Assembly (NCBI RefSeq): GCF_018691265.1
Contig: NW_024881313.1
Span: forward strand, 20,081,518 to 20,145,517
Length of the DNA: 64,000 nucleotides
Direction: 5' to 3'
Source of the DNA: Tyto alba
Taxonomy: Eukaryota > Chordata > Aves > Strigiformes > Tytonidae
A program made the position numbers and the translations under genes. The notes below the pieces were generated by a model. The model was not told where the DNA came from. It saw only the letters and a list, made by a program, of their open reading frames with translations, and did not search any database. Within the stretch, counting starts at the first letter, position 1; each line of letters begins with the position of its first letter. Shown piece after piece: positions 1 to 32,116 of this stretch.

Positions 1-77
1 AAATTGTGGTCATCAGTGTCTCTAGCTGATCTCCCATTAGCTGGTGGTTGTTCTCACTAAAATTTTTCCTTTATCAG

Positions 78-263
78 GAAATGTTCGATGTAATTCTTGA
101 TGAGAACCAACTTGAAGATGCTTGTGAGCACCTTGCTGACTATCTGGAAGCCTACTGGAAGGCCACACATCCACATAGCAGCAATCCTCCTAACCAGCTT
201 CTCACTCGCACACTTGCAACAGCCACTCTTCCTGTTAGCCCAGGTCAAAATATTAATTTACAG
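78..263 (+). CDS. CACNB2: CACNB2 penultimate coding exon (end of GK-like domain)
   Basis: A 186-base exon of 62 codons, phase 0 at both ends. The acceptor is ttatcag before GAA ATG TTC, and the donor is CAG followed by gtacag. It encodes [20 protein letters not shown], then the [10 protein letters not shown] segment at the end of the GK domain and the start of the linker ([15 protein letters not shown]). The in-frame ATG codons just upstream are intronic and are not starts, because the exon continues a larger upstream protein. Confidence 0.96.
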
Positions 264-3200
264 GTACAGTTTTTATGCCATCTCTTCTTTTTTTCCTATC
301 AACTCCTTCCTCTTCCAAAGCACAGTGGTAGTACGATGATAGAATATGATGAATATGTCTTACTGTTGTTGATAGAATAAGAGCTTTTTCAGCAGACATT
401 CACCCATTTTCAATGTAAAAGGCAAATACAGGCACATTATTGTTGTTGTTATTGTATTCAGAGTAACATGTGTTTGCGTATTGACTGGGGGGCTGGTTTT
501 GATTCCAAGGACTAAGCCAGCCTGACTGAAAACATATGGTGATGTGAAGTGGAATACTTAAGATTTTATTGTGCCCAGGACACCACTGTTCCAGTAATAT
601 GTGTACCAGCCACGAGCATTTTTATAGCTGGCCATATGTAATCCAATCAGAGGAATAAAACTGAGCTAATGCTATGCACGTTACAGCCTCTGGTAACTCT
701 CTGACTGATGGGCACACTATCACTAATAGGAAAATCCCAGCCCCAGAGGCCCTGCATGACAAATTGGGTTATGCACAGAGCAGATCCACAAATGTTGGAG
801 GGAATCTGTTATTATCTTCCCACAGGCTATAGAGTTGTAGAGGTGGAGAATGACTGACTGTGTTAGTGATGTCTCAAGGTCAAAGTGGCCCTTCCGGTGT
901 TTCCTTTGTTCTATTATTCATTGGCCATTGCTGTGAAAAGTACATACTTACTTCAAGATGAATTCTTACATAAAACCCAAGTCCCACTGCACATTGTCAG
1001 TTAAAATTCATAACTTTTGCTAAGAAAAATGCCTCCTTTTAGCAAACCAAATTAAAAAATATCTGCACCCAAATTAAAATGCCAAGAATTTGCTTTTTGT
1101 TTTTATGATCTTGCAAAACAATTTTTTATGTCCAATAATTTATTTCCCATTAGAAGACCAGAGACCTGACAAGTTTGTTCTTTAATAAGAAAAATTGCTT
1201 CAGCCACCTTGCAGGGTATCTCATTCTCTTGCTTTCAGAAGCAGTTGCAAGAAAAGAGACTGTAAGCTGTAGCTCATTTCTGCCTTTTTTTCTGTCCTCA
1301 GAGCTGAAACACCCTGAAAAAACTGTGAGCTGGAAGAATTTCTGAGTATGAAATTCAGTATTGTTGTGTGCAGACTTTCTAGATAAACTCTCTTTGCTTT
1401 GTAGATGTGTTTATTACTTTTGCTCAAGTTTTTTAATGCCTTTTGGGTGTGGATTTATAGTTCACATACTCATTTTATTAACCACATTCTCTGGAGGAAC
1501 TATACCGAGTTTTAATAACACTTCTCTGAATGTGATGTTATCCTTACAAATTAACAGATTTTCATTTTAAGGACTAAAAATTAGAATGTATTTGCGATTT
1601 CACAGTTTGTTTGTAGGTCTACTAATCCAAAAGTGCAAAGCAATGGGGGTCCCTTATGGAACATAGAACTTCTATATTACTTGTGTTTTGTTTTCCCATA
1701 ATACATTTTCAGGTGACATCTCAAACCTGAGCCTGTCACAGTCTTGGAGTAGATTGGGTTTATTTTCTAGTCACAGTGACTGAACCCATTCTCTAGGTAG
1801 GGTGAAGACCCTCTACTTGGAGAATTTAAAGACTATGTCTGTGTCTTTTTTGTGGGCTGCTCTGTAGAGAAAAAACATGCCACCAGCCATTTGGCCTGGA
1901 GGGGCCACATCCACACTGCGAAGCATTTGAGTCACTCTCCCCTGGGTCCAATGCAGCACCCCTTTGCCATGAGGCACAGTTGGTTTTTGTGGTTTTGCAG
2001 TCCCGGGTGTACACTGTAATGAGAGATTTGTGTTGCCAGCTGCCAGAGCGGTATTTTTATTGGATGATGTTGGCTGCATGCATTGCATGGCACGAGGTGA
2101 TTGAAGGTGTGAGGCCTCCTGGGACTGTTTAAAATTAAGTCAGTGAAGACCGTACACCTCCTGTCTATCTGATGGAGAGCTTAAGAGCAAACTGTCCTGA
2201 CAACTGTTCTCAGGTTTCCTCTTGTAGGGAAATAGTTGGCTAATTCCCAAAAGAAGACTAGAGCAACCTCACCCACATACAGTATAGGCAATTAGGGACC
2301 ACTGGATGGAAATAGGGAGCAAGCCAAATTAACTTGGTGGACACAGTCTTCTCTCTCCTCCTTCAACAATGCTTAAGCTTCTTTCAAAGAACCCCTACTT
2401 CTTTGAAACTACAACCTGAATAATGAAATGGGCTTATCTCAAACCTTCTCTATTTTAGGCAAAAAACTTTATGAGATTGGGCCATCAAATTCTTGCACTG
2501 TGGAATCTAATCCAAATCAGAGCCCTAATTTGGTTATGAACCACAAAGACAGATACTAATCCAGGTTCAAACATTACCTGCCCGGTGTCCCTGCAATATT
2601 TAGGGGAAGTTACTGACAATGAATTTGTCCATAAATCCCATAAAGCCCTCACACTGTTCTGAAATTGCAGGTATGGGTTCTAAATTTATTCATTGCGCTC
2701 CTCCACATGTACTCATCATATCAGGGAAGATACATCTGAGTTTGTAAAAGTAGCATTCTGTTCAAAGCAGGTTCAAATTTTGCATTTGTTCTCAAACCAC
2801 AGCAATGACAGATTTTATTAGTCATGATTATATATATAGATACATACATTTTGGCATTTGACTATATGAGAATTAAAGGGTTTCATGTGTGTACCCAGTT
2901 TATGTGCCTCAAAACCAGCTATGGCTGTGAACTAATAAAAATGTGTTTACACATCCAAAGCAGGCATTGCTTTGGGCTCTTTAGCTTTGTGTTTGATTTA
3001 ATTTATAATTCACCTCCATTGAGTCATTTCTGCTCACCTTGAACACATATATTCCTGTTTACAATTACTACATTCCTTTTCTGGCAAACCAGAATCATTA
3101 GAATCATAAAAACAAGAACAAAAAAGAAATTCTACTACTGTTTCTGTTACCTTGTTCTCATGAATACCATTTATTTCAAATTAAGAACACATGGAGCAAC

Positions 3201-5114
3201 CCAGCTAGTCGCTGGGAAGTTTACAGAATACAATGTTATCGTAGAAAATAAAGATTTGTCAAATTTTATCAAATTGCTGATTTGAAATACGTTCCTTTCT
3301 ATAAGTCTCTGATAAAATACATATTTCTTCCTATCCAATTTCCTGCCATTTTACTTTTTGTGTTGCCAGGAAACCCACCTGCCAGGTTCTGTGGCTGAAG
3401 GATGGAATTTCCTCCTTCCCCTAGCTCATTTCCACAAAATAGAAAGACAAAAAGAAAATACATCTGTGAGCTTCCCTGGAGGCAATCCTTATTTTTAGAC
3501 AACTCTGAACATAGGAAGATAAACTTTAGACTAACTCTGGTAAATTCAGAACAGTCTCACAGACAAATGCCTTTATAACTCCAGTAAAACCAACTTTAAT
3601 TTTGTGCCAGTAGATGTGATTTCATGTTGACATTCTTCACCTCATGTGAGAAGGATAATTCAATTTCACCATAATGTATTTCTTAAAATTTTGCAATTAA
3701 GCATGAAAAGTCTTTGGCTGTGGTTTGGGAATAAAAGCAGGTTAATGTATGAAACCCCCAAATGAGTTAAATGATGACACTTGTTCATTTTGCAGTGATT
3801 TCAAAGCATTATACTGGTGAAGAGTAGGTTTGTTATTACCTGGTAATTTTTATTTCAGTCTTTTAATAGTAGTGGTGTGTTAGGAAATTCTATAGATGAC
3901 AATATCGCTCCCCTCCTGATTTTCTTGTCAATGGTGTGTATTCTTGAGCTCTTAAAATTATGAAGTCAAAGTTTAATTTTTCATTACCATGAAGAAATGG
4001 AATCACTGCTGAGAAAAACAGAAGGTCAGTGATAGTATTGGTATCATAATACAAACTTTATTCATACCAGATTCAATTGCATCTTTTTCCTTTTTAAAAA
4101 AAAAAAAAAAAAAAAGCTACTCTGAAAGAGCCAAGGTTTTGTACTTTGGTTCTCAGCTGGAATCCATCTCCTCATCCCTCTAAAATCATTTTCCCATAGT
4201 GGCTGTTTCCAAGCAGGTGTCTGTAAACTCTCAGCTGATACCTGCCCTCTTCTGGCATGATATGTCCTCTTTAATTTTTCTGCAGTTTGTCCTGCTTCTG
4301 CATGCTCTCTTTTTGTCTGAAGTGTGGTAGGCAATTGTTGCTAACTGGAATAGTCAGAAATATCACAGGACATGAGAAGGTGTCACAGAATAACCCAAGT
4401 GCCACCCTCCGTTCTGATGAGAGTGAAAGAAATTGTTTGTATTATAATACTGAATTTTCAGTAAAAGTTGAATGCTAATGTCTTTTTCTAGTTTCGATTC
4501 AAAGTGGATTGTTGTGTACTTAAATTTTATTGGTTTCATGGCACTTATTAGTTGAATTTGATATTGGGGAAAGTTTTTAAATGTGTACTTCATGTATATG
4601 AACTTACTGCTGGTTGTGATAGCAGGGATCTCAAGGAGACCAGAGGAATGACCATTCAGCCTCTGAACGTGGTGGTTCACAAATTGAAGAGGAAGCACGG
4701 GTTGAACCCATCAAGAAATCCCAGCATCGCTCTTCCTCAAGCCAACACCACAACCACCGCAGTGGTGTTAGAGGCCTTTCTAGGCAAGAAACTTTTGACT
4801 CAGAAACACAAGACAGCAGAGATTCGGCTTATGTAGAGCCAAAGGAGGACTACTCACATGAGCACGGTGACCACTATGATTCTCACAGGGATCACAATCA
4901 TAGAGACGAGTCCCACGGGAGCAGTGATCACAGACATAGAGAATCAAGGCATCGCTCAAAGGAGAGGGACCGCGAGCAGGACCATAATGAATGCAACAAA
5001 CAGCGTAGTCGTCATAAATCAAGGGACCAGTATTGTGACAAGGATGGGGAAGTGGTATCAAAAAAACGTAACGACACAGGAGAATGGAACAGGGATGTTT
5101 ACATCCGTCAGTAA
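78..5114 (+). CDS. CACNB2: CACNB2, voltage-gated calcium channel auxiliary subunit beta-2 (3' part only)
   Basis: Two coding exons, 78-263 and 4626-5114, join in phase 0 and encode the last 224 residues of the beta-2 subunit. The first closes the guanylate-kinase-like domain ([16 protein letters not shown]), which in this family grips the alpha-interaction domain of Cav1/Cav2 pore subunits at the inner face of the plasma membrane and controls trafficking and gating. The second encodes the variable His/Arg/Ser/Asp-rich C-terminal tail ending DVYIRQ-stop. From memory, the tail matches vertebrate CACNB2 specifically ([33 protein letters not shown]) and not CACNB1, CACNB3 or CACNB4. The SH3 domain, HOOK region and most of the GK domain lie left of the window. 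The reading frame is intact. The downstream neighbour NSUN6 is convergent. Confidence 0.97.
264..4625 (+). other. CACNB2: CACNB2 last intron
   Basis: A 4.36 kb GT-AG intron. It contains a 20-base A run at 4096-4115 and a GC-richer, non-repetitive block at about 1830-2090 with a 91-codon open frame on the minus strand (see findings). No other gene, RNA or recognisable mobile element was seen. Confidence 0.85.
4626..5114 (+). CDS. CACNB2: CACNB2 terminal coding exon (C-terminal tail)
   Basis: The acceptor is gatagcag before GGA TCT CAA; 162 codons follow, then TAA at 5112-5114. The tail is low-complexity and charged, with repeated HRD/HRE, HHNH and RSRH patches and no membrane segment. This is typical of the disordered beta-2 C-terminus. 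The segment [18 protein letters not shown] leads into [15 protein letters not shown] at the stop. No frameshift or internal stop is present. Confidence 0.97.
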   Translation, partial: GSQGDQRNDHSASERGGSQIEEEARVEPIKKSQHRSSSSQHHNHRSGVRGLSRQETFDSETQDSRDSAYVEPKEDYSHEHGDHYDSHRDHNHRDESHGSSDHRHRESRHRSKERDREQDHNECNKQRSRHKSRDQYCDKDGEVVSKKRNDTGEWNRDVYIRQ

Positions 5115-6091
5115 CTTTTGCCTCCAGCAGTCTTGTGTTTCTCTGAAGTCTTGTAACAATGCCCCTTGAAAATATCTTTGGGTTCTTCACTGCAGAACAT
5201 ATGGTATCCTTCTGTATGCTGATTTGTATTGCTGTTGCTTGCATAGCAATAGCATGAAATAGAATATTCATATACTTATTTTTTTGGTTAGTGCTATATG
5301 AATTAGCGTAGTACAACTGCAGAGTTCCTGATGTTGTACTATGCCATTTTTCAAGCTGTTTTTTGGTAGCTGCCACTTGAACAATATCTGTTGCCATCAA
5401 GGTGTTGTTAGTGTTTTTTAAAAAAAAGGTACATTTGATGTTTAATAACTTCCTGTGTATTCAGCAAACCAGAATCAGCACATAAAAAAATCTAAAACTT
5501 TTTGTCTGCTCTGATTTTTAATTTGTATGCACTTGATTTGCATATTCATTTAAGAGCCACTATCTGTTGCTTGTACCTCTGGTGGACTCCATTTGAAGAC
5601 AGAATTCAGTCTTGCCTTACACACAGGGGATCATAAAGTCGAAACCTATTTTCTATGTACTGGTACTGTGTACTGTATATACAGTTTATAAATGTTATTT
5701 CTGCCGACACCTTCTTACTATCTAAGTTTGATCACACTGTTTTAGAGTCCTAATGCCAAGTCAGCAGATTTGCTTTTGAATTACTGGCAACTGGAACTAG
5801 CCTCATTTAGGAAATCTGTAACAGTGTTCAATCTAAATACTTTTTCTTCTGTAGCAGAAAGCTTATACTTATTGTAAATACGAATGAGTGCTTGAGATAA
5901 AGGGTCTAACTCTTATACCTTATGCTGTCCTTGCAAACCCAACTTTGCATTTTAAATTGATGGTAAAGATAATGAATTTACCACTATAAATTATTATTTT
6001 CTGTACAGGTTACAAACTTGCAATGGACACAGGTTAATATTTGTTCTATTGTCAGAATAATAGAGCACACATGACAGAGGTGTGTATGTGA

Positions 6092-6110
6092 GTGGGTGGG
6101 TGGGTGGGTG
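6092..6110. repeat. (GTGG)n microsatellite
   Basis: About 4.5 tandem copies of a GTGG/TGGG unit, flanked by imperfect GT-rich sequence, inside the inferred CACNB2 3' UTR. Confidence 0.9.
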
Positions 6111-6445
6111 ATGGATGGGTGTACGTGTGAATGTGCACGTTAGGCAGCAAAGTGTGAGAATCTACTGAAGAAAACAAAGGTTACTCAAAAGCCCAACAAG
6201 TCTGTTTCTTCATTCTGTCTATTAATTTAAAAATCAAAATTGCAGTCAGGGAATATGAGGGAGTTTAGTGACCCAGGTAATTGAGAAAGCATAAATCTGC
6301 TGGCTCTTTATTGAGACTTCAGGAGAGTAAAAACAGGCAAATTTTACTGTGAGTGTTTCACTGGAAATGTAAAACCTTTGTGTTTTAGAGTATTTGTTTT
6401 AGTAAGAAAAGTTTACACAGCTTGTGGAGAGTTATTTTGTTGGAA

Positions 6446-6451
6446 AATAAA
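6446..6451 (+). terminator. Candidate CACNB2 poly(A) signal
   Basis: A canonical AATAAA followed by tttttgtag and a T/C-rich stretch. It is the first such hexamer after the stop codon. Choice of this site is inferred. Confidence 0.4.
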
Positions 6452-6470
6452 TTTTTGTAGCTTCTCCACT

Positions 6471-9400
6471 TTTTCTACACTTGCCAATTCCTCTGCATTC
6501 CCACTTTGCAGCCAGCTCACTGCTTTTCCTTCACCTAAACTGTTGTGCTGCTGGTGAGAACTTAGAAAAATGACTGTGACAAAATACGCTGTTACAAGCT
6601 TGCTAGAGAAAATGCATTGAAATCAAAGGGAGCAAACACAGTTTGTTTTGCATTGAACACCTGTTGCACTGGTAAGTGGGGGGAAATTCTATGTTATTTT
6701 TGACTACAGGTCCCATACCCTTGCCTAGTGTAAAAGCTGTTCTGCATCACATATAGTCTTTGTAGTAATTGTATGAACGAAATACTTTTTGTATTTCACT
6801 GTAAATAGCACATTAGGTAAAGACTGTAGTGGGATAATCATTAATTTAGCTGGAAGTTCTTTTTATTTATTATTTTAATTCTGGGAATATCAGCATTGCC
6901 TGATTTTAAATATCATTTTAGTGAAATGGATAAGATATATGGCAGGTGCATGTTTTCTCCAGTCTCCTATTCCAGCATCCAAGCAATTCAGTTTAACTCC
7001 CTTAAACATATTCTGTTCTCCCTCTCCTGCTTCTGCCCCTCTCCCTGATGCTTTATATGCATTTTTTATAACAACATAAGAGCGTGAAACTCTCCTGTCG
7101 GATATCTGGCCATTCCTCCCAGTGCTGCTGACTGTTGTGGTAATTCAAGGGTGGTATTTGGCTCAAAGCATGAACTATGGGGAACAGAAGGAAAAGGGAG
7201 TTTTTCTAGAAATAAAATTCTCAGCATTTTTCTAACCAACTGTAAATGACTTTATAGACAAAGGAAGCATAGGTAAGTAGATCTGGTGTATTACTAAATG
7301 GATATGTAAAAGTATATAAACAGTGGCTTTTGATACAAGAGGATTTTCGGGGTGTCAGTGGAAAATTACATTGAAAGACTGTGTTGTTTGAATCATATCA
7401 GATCACATGTAAATGGGAAGAGAAGTTATATTATCTTGCTTTATATAGCCTGGTTTTAACTATTTTACCAGCTTCAGTAACTGCTGTTGCTCCCTACAAC
7501 TCTTATATGACAGCTATGGCCTCCAAGAAGTGATCTATGGATTCCACTTCAATACCTTGAATTTTTTTGTTCTTTAAAAAAAAAAAAAAAAACAAAAAAA
7601 CACCAAAAACCACAAACAACTTTTGCTCCACAGAGCATTTATTTTCCACCTTCCCTGAAGTTTTTTTTGATGAAAGTGTGGCAGAATGTAAAGGCACTGA
7701 GTAGTGTATGAAAGCCATGGAGTAGGTAGCCATGTATAGACAAATAAATGAGAAAATAAAGAGCATAGTCCAAGCCCTAGTATTTAAGTACAGCCTATAT
7801 ATTGATTTATGACATATAAATATCTTATCACCAAAAAGGGCATGTCCCGATCCAACTAATGAGAGAATCATATTTTGTATAGTGCTGCTAATTATGTACA
7901 ACTTACTAATGGATTTCTTAGGCAGACTCACTCAGTAGGTTTTAATTAGCCTTGCTAAGATACTTTCCTTCAGTTATTGTTTTAAGAGTGACAAATCATT
8001 TGCAATGTGAGCTTGTACTACAGATATTGCACAATACCACCTGCCTGCTGAGCACTACTTTGACAAGCACTTTATCAGATTTCAATAAGAAGCTTTAAAA
8101 ATACTCCAACGGGAGAACATATCAGAGGTTATTGTGATGAAATGTCTTTGCAAAATTTTGCCAGTAGGGAGTTTAATATTATTGTTTGCATTAGGATACC
8201 AGTGAGTTCATATTACTGTATCTGGTTTCAGGAGCTTTGAATGTGAGGAATGGTAGAGGTCGCAGCGAGCTCCAGAGTTGTCTTATGTGTGCGTGGTACA
8301 AAACAACCTGTAAAATTTCTATTCAAGTGAGCTAAAAGGATAATAAAACCAGTGAGGCAGAAGAAAAGGGAGTAAGATACAATACTTAAGTGATAGATCC
8401 TGTCAGCTCTTGCTCTATATTTTTCTAAAGAACTTCAGTATATGGAAGGAATTTTGATGCATTTTAACATTTACCTGTATATATGTTAGATGTTAACCTT
8501 ATTTTTGTATGTCTTTTCAAATGAATACATATCAGTGCTGTTCAGCAGCCCCAGTCTATCCTTTGTCATTAGTGTCACACAGACACCATGGGAGAAAGAA
8601 TTCTCGAGGAGGGATGGGGAGGAGGTGAGGGTAACAGTCTCCAGGCCTGTTAAAGGACAGGACAGTGGGGATGAGTAAGCAAACAGGCTTGTGCACAAAG
8701 GCAGCATCAGGAGGAGTTAAGAGCTGGCAGAAACTATTTTTAAATTGCTACATACATTATTGCCTAGAAATTTAAAAATTCTTCTAGACTACTCATGGAT
8801 TCTGTGTCTGGAATCAGGAGTTCAGAATTTGAGAGGAGTTCCACAGTTTTTGCTTCTAGATAGTTTATTCTAAGGATCTGGCCCTAAATAATGAAGACAG
8901 GTTTTAAAGTCTCAATGAGTTTTAGTGGAGATTTCTGTTTTTACAGAAATCTGTAAACTCTTAACCTATAGCCCTTACTATAAATGGAGGATAAGGAAAT
9001 GAAATTCCACTCATCAAACACTGAATAAAAGTAGATACCCATTTTCACTTCTCCATATCTGGTTACTCAGCCTAAACGTGCAGTTCCTGCCCAGGTCTAA
9101 TACCCTGCCCCTGACTACATACAGTCCTGTATGAAATTAACATTTTTAATCTCCGTTGGTTTGTAAAGTCATGTTCCTGTTCTGTGACACCTGCAGAGGC
9201 TTTCATGTGGTCCATTATCTTTCCCTTAGCTGGAATGCAGTGAGTGGTCTGATTGCTTTTCATCAGTGTCTGTCCAAAGTAAAAAGATTAGTGTAAACCA
9301 CCTCCTGTGTTTAGTTGCTAAAGCCTCTTCAAGATTTATTTTGATTTGTGGTTACATTTGACCTCTGGTTACTTTAACACATCAGGCTGAAAGCTATTTC

Positions 9401-12254
9401 CCAAATTCTTTTGACTTTAATTCTATTCCATCCATGAAAATAAAGCACATTGCAAAAAACTTTATTACAGAGTCTAGAGAAAGAACAGAGAGATTATTTT
9501 TCAGAGTGCAATATAACATTTCTGGTGTACATTTGCTTATATTTATTACTTTAATGCAGATCTTTCACCAAAATTTTAGTAGTTCTATCATCTGTAAAAT
9601 ATGTAGATGCCATTTTTATTGTGAATGTTTTTAGTCAAATGTTATTCAATCAAATTTATTGCTTGGCAATTTGTCTATAATTTATTTCCCCACTTTTATA
9701 TAACAAACCGTTACATATGAGCTTACAGTAGTTTTACAGACAGTTTCTTTTTATAACTTACCACCCTAGAGATGTGTTCCTACGCAGCCCAGAAAAAGAT
9801 TTATATCAGATATAATAGAGATTAAGCTGCTACTTCTAACTCATCTGTGTTCTCTTTTCTTACTTTATTCTTTTATCTATCATGCTTACCTACTCTGCAA
9901 TGAATTCTACCAGTACAAAATTGGATTTGCTCATATTTTTTTTAGTCATGAACAATTAAACATAAAAAGAAGGCTCTTTCCTTACATCTTAAACTACCCA
10001 CTCCAAAGTAATTTCTAGTTGATGACCATCACCTGCCTATTTCTTACTAAAATATTCCCTTTTCATTAAAAAGCATATGAAATCCTATGATCTAAAAATT
10101 GGTGGACTCCATGACACTGAAACATGAAAAAGCTGTATAATAATTTCATACTATACCAGGCTGCCTATTTTAATATCTTTATATTGACCAAGATAAATAT
10201 TTAGATTTGGCACTATCACTAGTCACTATTTCTGCAAATAGAGAAAACTACTTTTCAGACTTTCTTAAAAACAAGATCTGATTGCATGCCTAATCTATTT
10301 ATTTTGTAGGGTTAATCTTTCATTACAATGACTATAACTTTTTAAATTTAATATATAAATATATAGTATATATATAAATATCTCTATATATTCAATTGTG
10401 CTTCAGCACCAAACACTGAAGCATAATGATTCAGTGTGTAAAACATTTTTATCAGGAAAGTAATCCTATTATGTATTAAAAATATATATAAACCATATAT
10501 CAAAATTGTGACAATGAGAAAGTATTCCTGCACTTCTATATGAAGTCACAGTAAGATTGGAAAAGGAAAGAAAAAAAGAAGGCATCCCTCCAACTTTAGT
10601 CATCTAACTGAGCCAAGCCTGTAGTCAAAAGAAGGATTCTGGCTCCTTCGAGGGATGATTTGGAGCATCTTAATTGAGTTTCTGCTCTAAACTGCCTGAT
10701 GGAGAGGTCTCTCCCGCCGCCCACTCCTCAGTTCCCAACGGAGAGAGGGGCATAGGGGAAACCACTGAGGCTTACCCCTTCAGTATGCCAAGTGTTGTTT
10801 TAAGTCTAGCAATTGCCTTTTGCAGAATCAGCTCTAGTAGTTAAAGTCCAGATATCAGAGTGATTTTTTTCAGGTGAAGTCTGGTCTGCAATTACACTGG
10901 AATCAAATAGTTACTCCCCCCACCCCCGAAACTTCTCATACAAAATCAAGGGAGATCACCTTCTTGAAAAGCCTGTTTGTTTTTCAAAACCAAAGAAATC
11001 TGGGAAAGTCTCAACAAATCTTCCACTAAAAATGCAGCGATCTTAATTCTTTCAAATTCAGCATTGCACAAATCCTGCTACTGAAACTGGAGGCAAAGTT
11101 CCTTACTTTATATGCATATGCAAATTTCAGTGTATAGTCAATGTGTGCTGATTAACGTTTACAGAATTTATATATTCTGCAAAAAGGAAATGCTTTTTTT
11201 ACTAGCACTGAGTTAAAGATTTCAACATGTACTTACAGTAAAAGACTAATCCCTTTTGTTACCAAGTAATTATTTTAGCCATATTTAGACTAAAAAAGCT
11301 GTAATTTATAGTATGAGCATTCATGATTCTAAATAGGATATCTCACCTACTACTGATGAAACAAAGTGACTTAAAATCTTCTTTAGACACATTGTGGTTA
11401 ATGGCAAGGAGTGACCAACAAAAGTAGACAAGTAGTAGACAAGGATTCCATCCTGCTGTGCTAGGGTAAGCCTTACAGAGGATGTGCTAGTCAAACTTGA
11501 CAGAACAGAAAAAGGGTCATTTGTTTTATTTAAGAACAGTAGAAAACATATGGTTACAAAACATTTATAGCAAATATAAGTAAACAACCAGACTACTGAG
11601 ACACAGAATTGTATAAATTGTTTTGATTGCAAGCAAATGCGCAAGCACTTCTGACAATATAAAGACAATTTATAAAAGCAGCATTTCTCTTTTTAACCCA
11701 ACCAAACAGTTCTGTGTGAAGAGACAGACGTTATTGGATAATGCTTTTAAAAACTAGAAATTGATGAGTGAGAGGAAAAAAACAAACACACACAGATGTC
11801 AGTTTATGTTTTTGAATTGTACTTACCTTTTCCCTCTAATTTTAGTGCTACTGCCAGTTCCAGCAGCACTGAGATACGAGAATACTGTTCAAATGGAGAA
11901 CATCTCTGGAATTGAAGCAGAATTTTTAAATACAACTACCGCCTTTAAAAAATTCAGATTATTAAAGCTTTGAGCAGTGTATTAAGGCAGTTCTCGTTAG
12001 CATGCTTCCCCAGTTTCAATTTTCATATGATTTTAGCTGGTGATGCTTTCTAACCAATAAAGACTTACTATTCTTAGTTGTTTGAAAGGTGATTTGCAAC
12101 ATTTCAGATGGTATTATGCATTGTTTTTTGTCTTTTGATATATTAATCACAACTGTAGCCCCTTCTGTTGCAAATGTTTGATTTTAAAATTGTCACTTGT
12201 CAGCCAGTCCATTAGGCTATTTCAGAACCAATACAGTTTATGCATGGGAAGTTT
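6471..12254. other. Intergenic stretch between convergent CACNB2 and NSUN6
   Basis: AT-rich sequence with no open frame or splice pattern that I recognise. It holds an A run at 7576-7592, an AT-alternating block at 10343-10391 and scattered AATAAA hexamers. Part of it may be distal 3' UTR of CACNB2. Confidence 0.7.
10343..10391. repeat. AT-rich low-complexity block
   Basis: An imperfect run of ATAT/TATA units. It is a simple repeat with no sign of function. Confidence 0.8.
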
Positions 12255-12269
12255 GATGTTGAAACAATA

Positions 12270-12275
12270 TTTATT
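12270..12275 (-). terminator. Candidate NSUN6 poly(A) signal
   Basis: AATAAA on the minus strand, 648 bases past the stop codon. It is the first canonical hexamer I found downstream. Confidence 0.4.
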
Positions 12276-12797
12276 TACATTCCCAGAGTGAGATGGTTTA
12301 ATATATTCATGCTGCTATAAAAGACATGCTACAAGGCCTAATCGTATTTGTGTATATACTATGTGTACAGAGAATCTTGCTTGTATTAAAATAAAAGAGA
12401 AATGAGGTTCTAAGTATCAATTTATAAAACAGTTCTTTGTAAAATGTTACAGTGTTTTGTGAAGCACTATTTAATGAAACATTAACTAAGGGTAAACTTC
12501 CATAGAAACTACCTTTTCCAAAATTCATAATAGCAGTTCCCATCTATTTGATTTATGTTTGCATTTCATAAAGTAGCTTACTTCCCCTCCCAGAGAAACC
12601 CTGTTCCTACGCTTGCTGCACTAGAGAAGCAGCTCGCATGGGGACGGCCGTGTGAGTGAACAGACTTGTTCAGGCACTGACCTGCTGTAAATACAAAAGC
12701 AAATGGAGACTTAAAAATGATACTACCCTTCCCCCATGCATGACTTTCCTTCTGCAACCTGTGGCTCTTTCCCAGCAGAGCAGCTGGCAGTTTTCGT

Positions 12798-12839
12798 GCT
12801 GCCATGGCAACCCTGCCGTCAGCCCGTTGCCTTGGCAAC
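12798..12839. promoter_or_regulatory. Pair of RFX X-box-like palindromes
   Basis: GTTGCCTTGGCAAC at 12826-12839 is a perfect inverted-half-site X-box (GTTGCC, 2-base spacer, GGCAAC). GCTGCCATGGCAAC at 12798-12811 differs from the ideal palindrome at one base. RFX family proteins bind such sites, often at ciliary gene promoters. The location just past the NSUN6 stop is unusual; function is inferred. Confidence 0.45.
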
Positions 12840-12922
12840 CTTGCAGCCGTAAGAAACACACTTCACGTCTGCACTCTTCTTAGACTCACAGACGTATTTT
12901 TTCAGGTTGCATTTTTAAATGC

Positions 12923-32093
<19,171 letters not shown>

Positions 32094-32116
32094 CTTCCTT
32101 TAGTTTTTAAAATATG

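Larger units (their letters stand above)
5115..6470 (+). other. CACNB2: CACNB2 3' UTR, proximal part
   Basis: Non-coding sequence after the TAA. The first canonical AATAAA on this strand with a T-rich, TG-containing flank is at 6446-6451, giving a 3' UTR of about 1.35 kb. A (GTGG)n stretch lies inside it. The true end is not determined; later AATAAA hexamers (for example 12056-12061) would make it much longer. Confidence 0.55.
12255..12922 (-). other. NSUN6: NSUN6 3' UTR
   Basis: Sequence after the NSUN6 stop codon. On the minus strand ATTAAA occurs at 12475-12470 and a canonical AATAAA at 12275-12270, giving a 3' UTR of about 0.65 kb. Its first 300 bases are GC-richer, contain several CpGs and hold two X-box-like palindromes. 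Confidence 0.5.

Noticed and set aside
3088..3110. AGAATCATTAGAATCATA, similar to a reversed CR1 tail microsatellite
   Set aside because: No adjacent CR1 body sequence; the match is too short.
4780..5400. A 206-codon minus-strand open frame over the CACNB2 last exon
   Set aside because: The antisense shadow of the biased CACNB2 tail codons.
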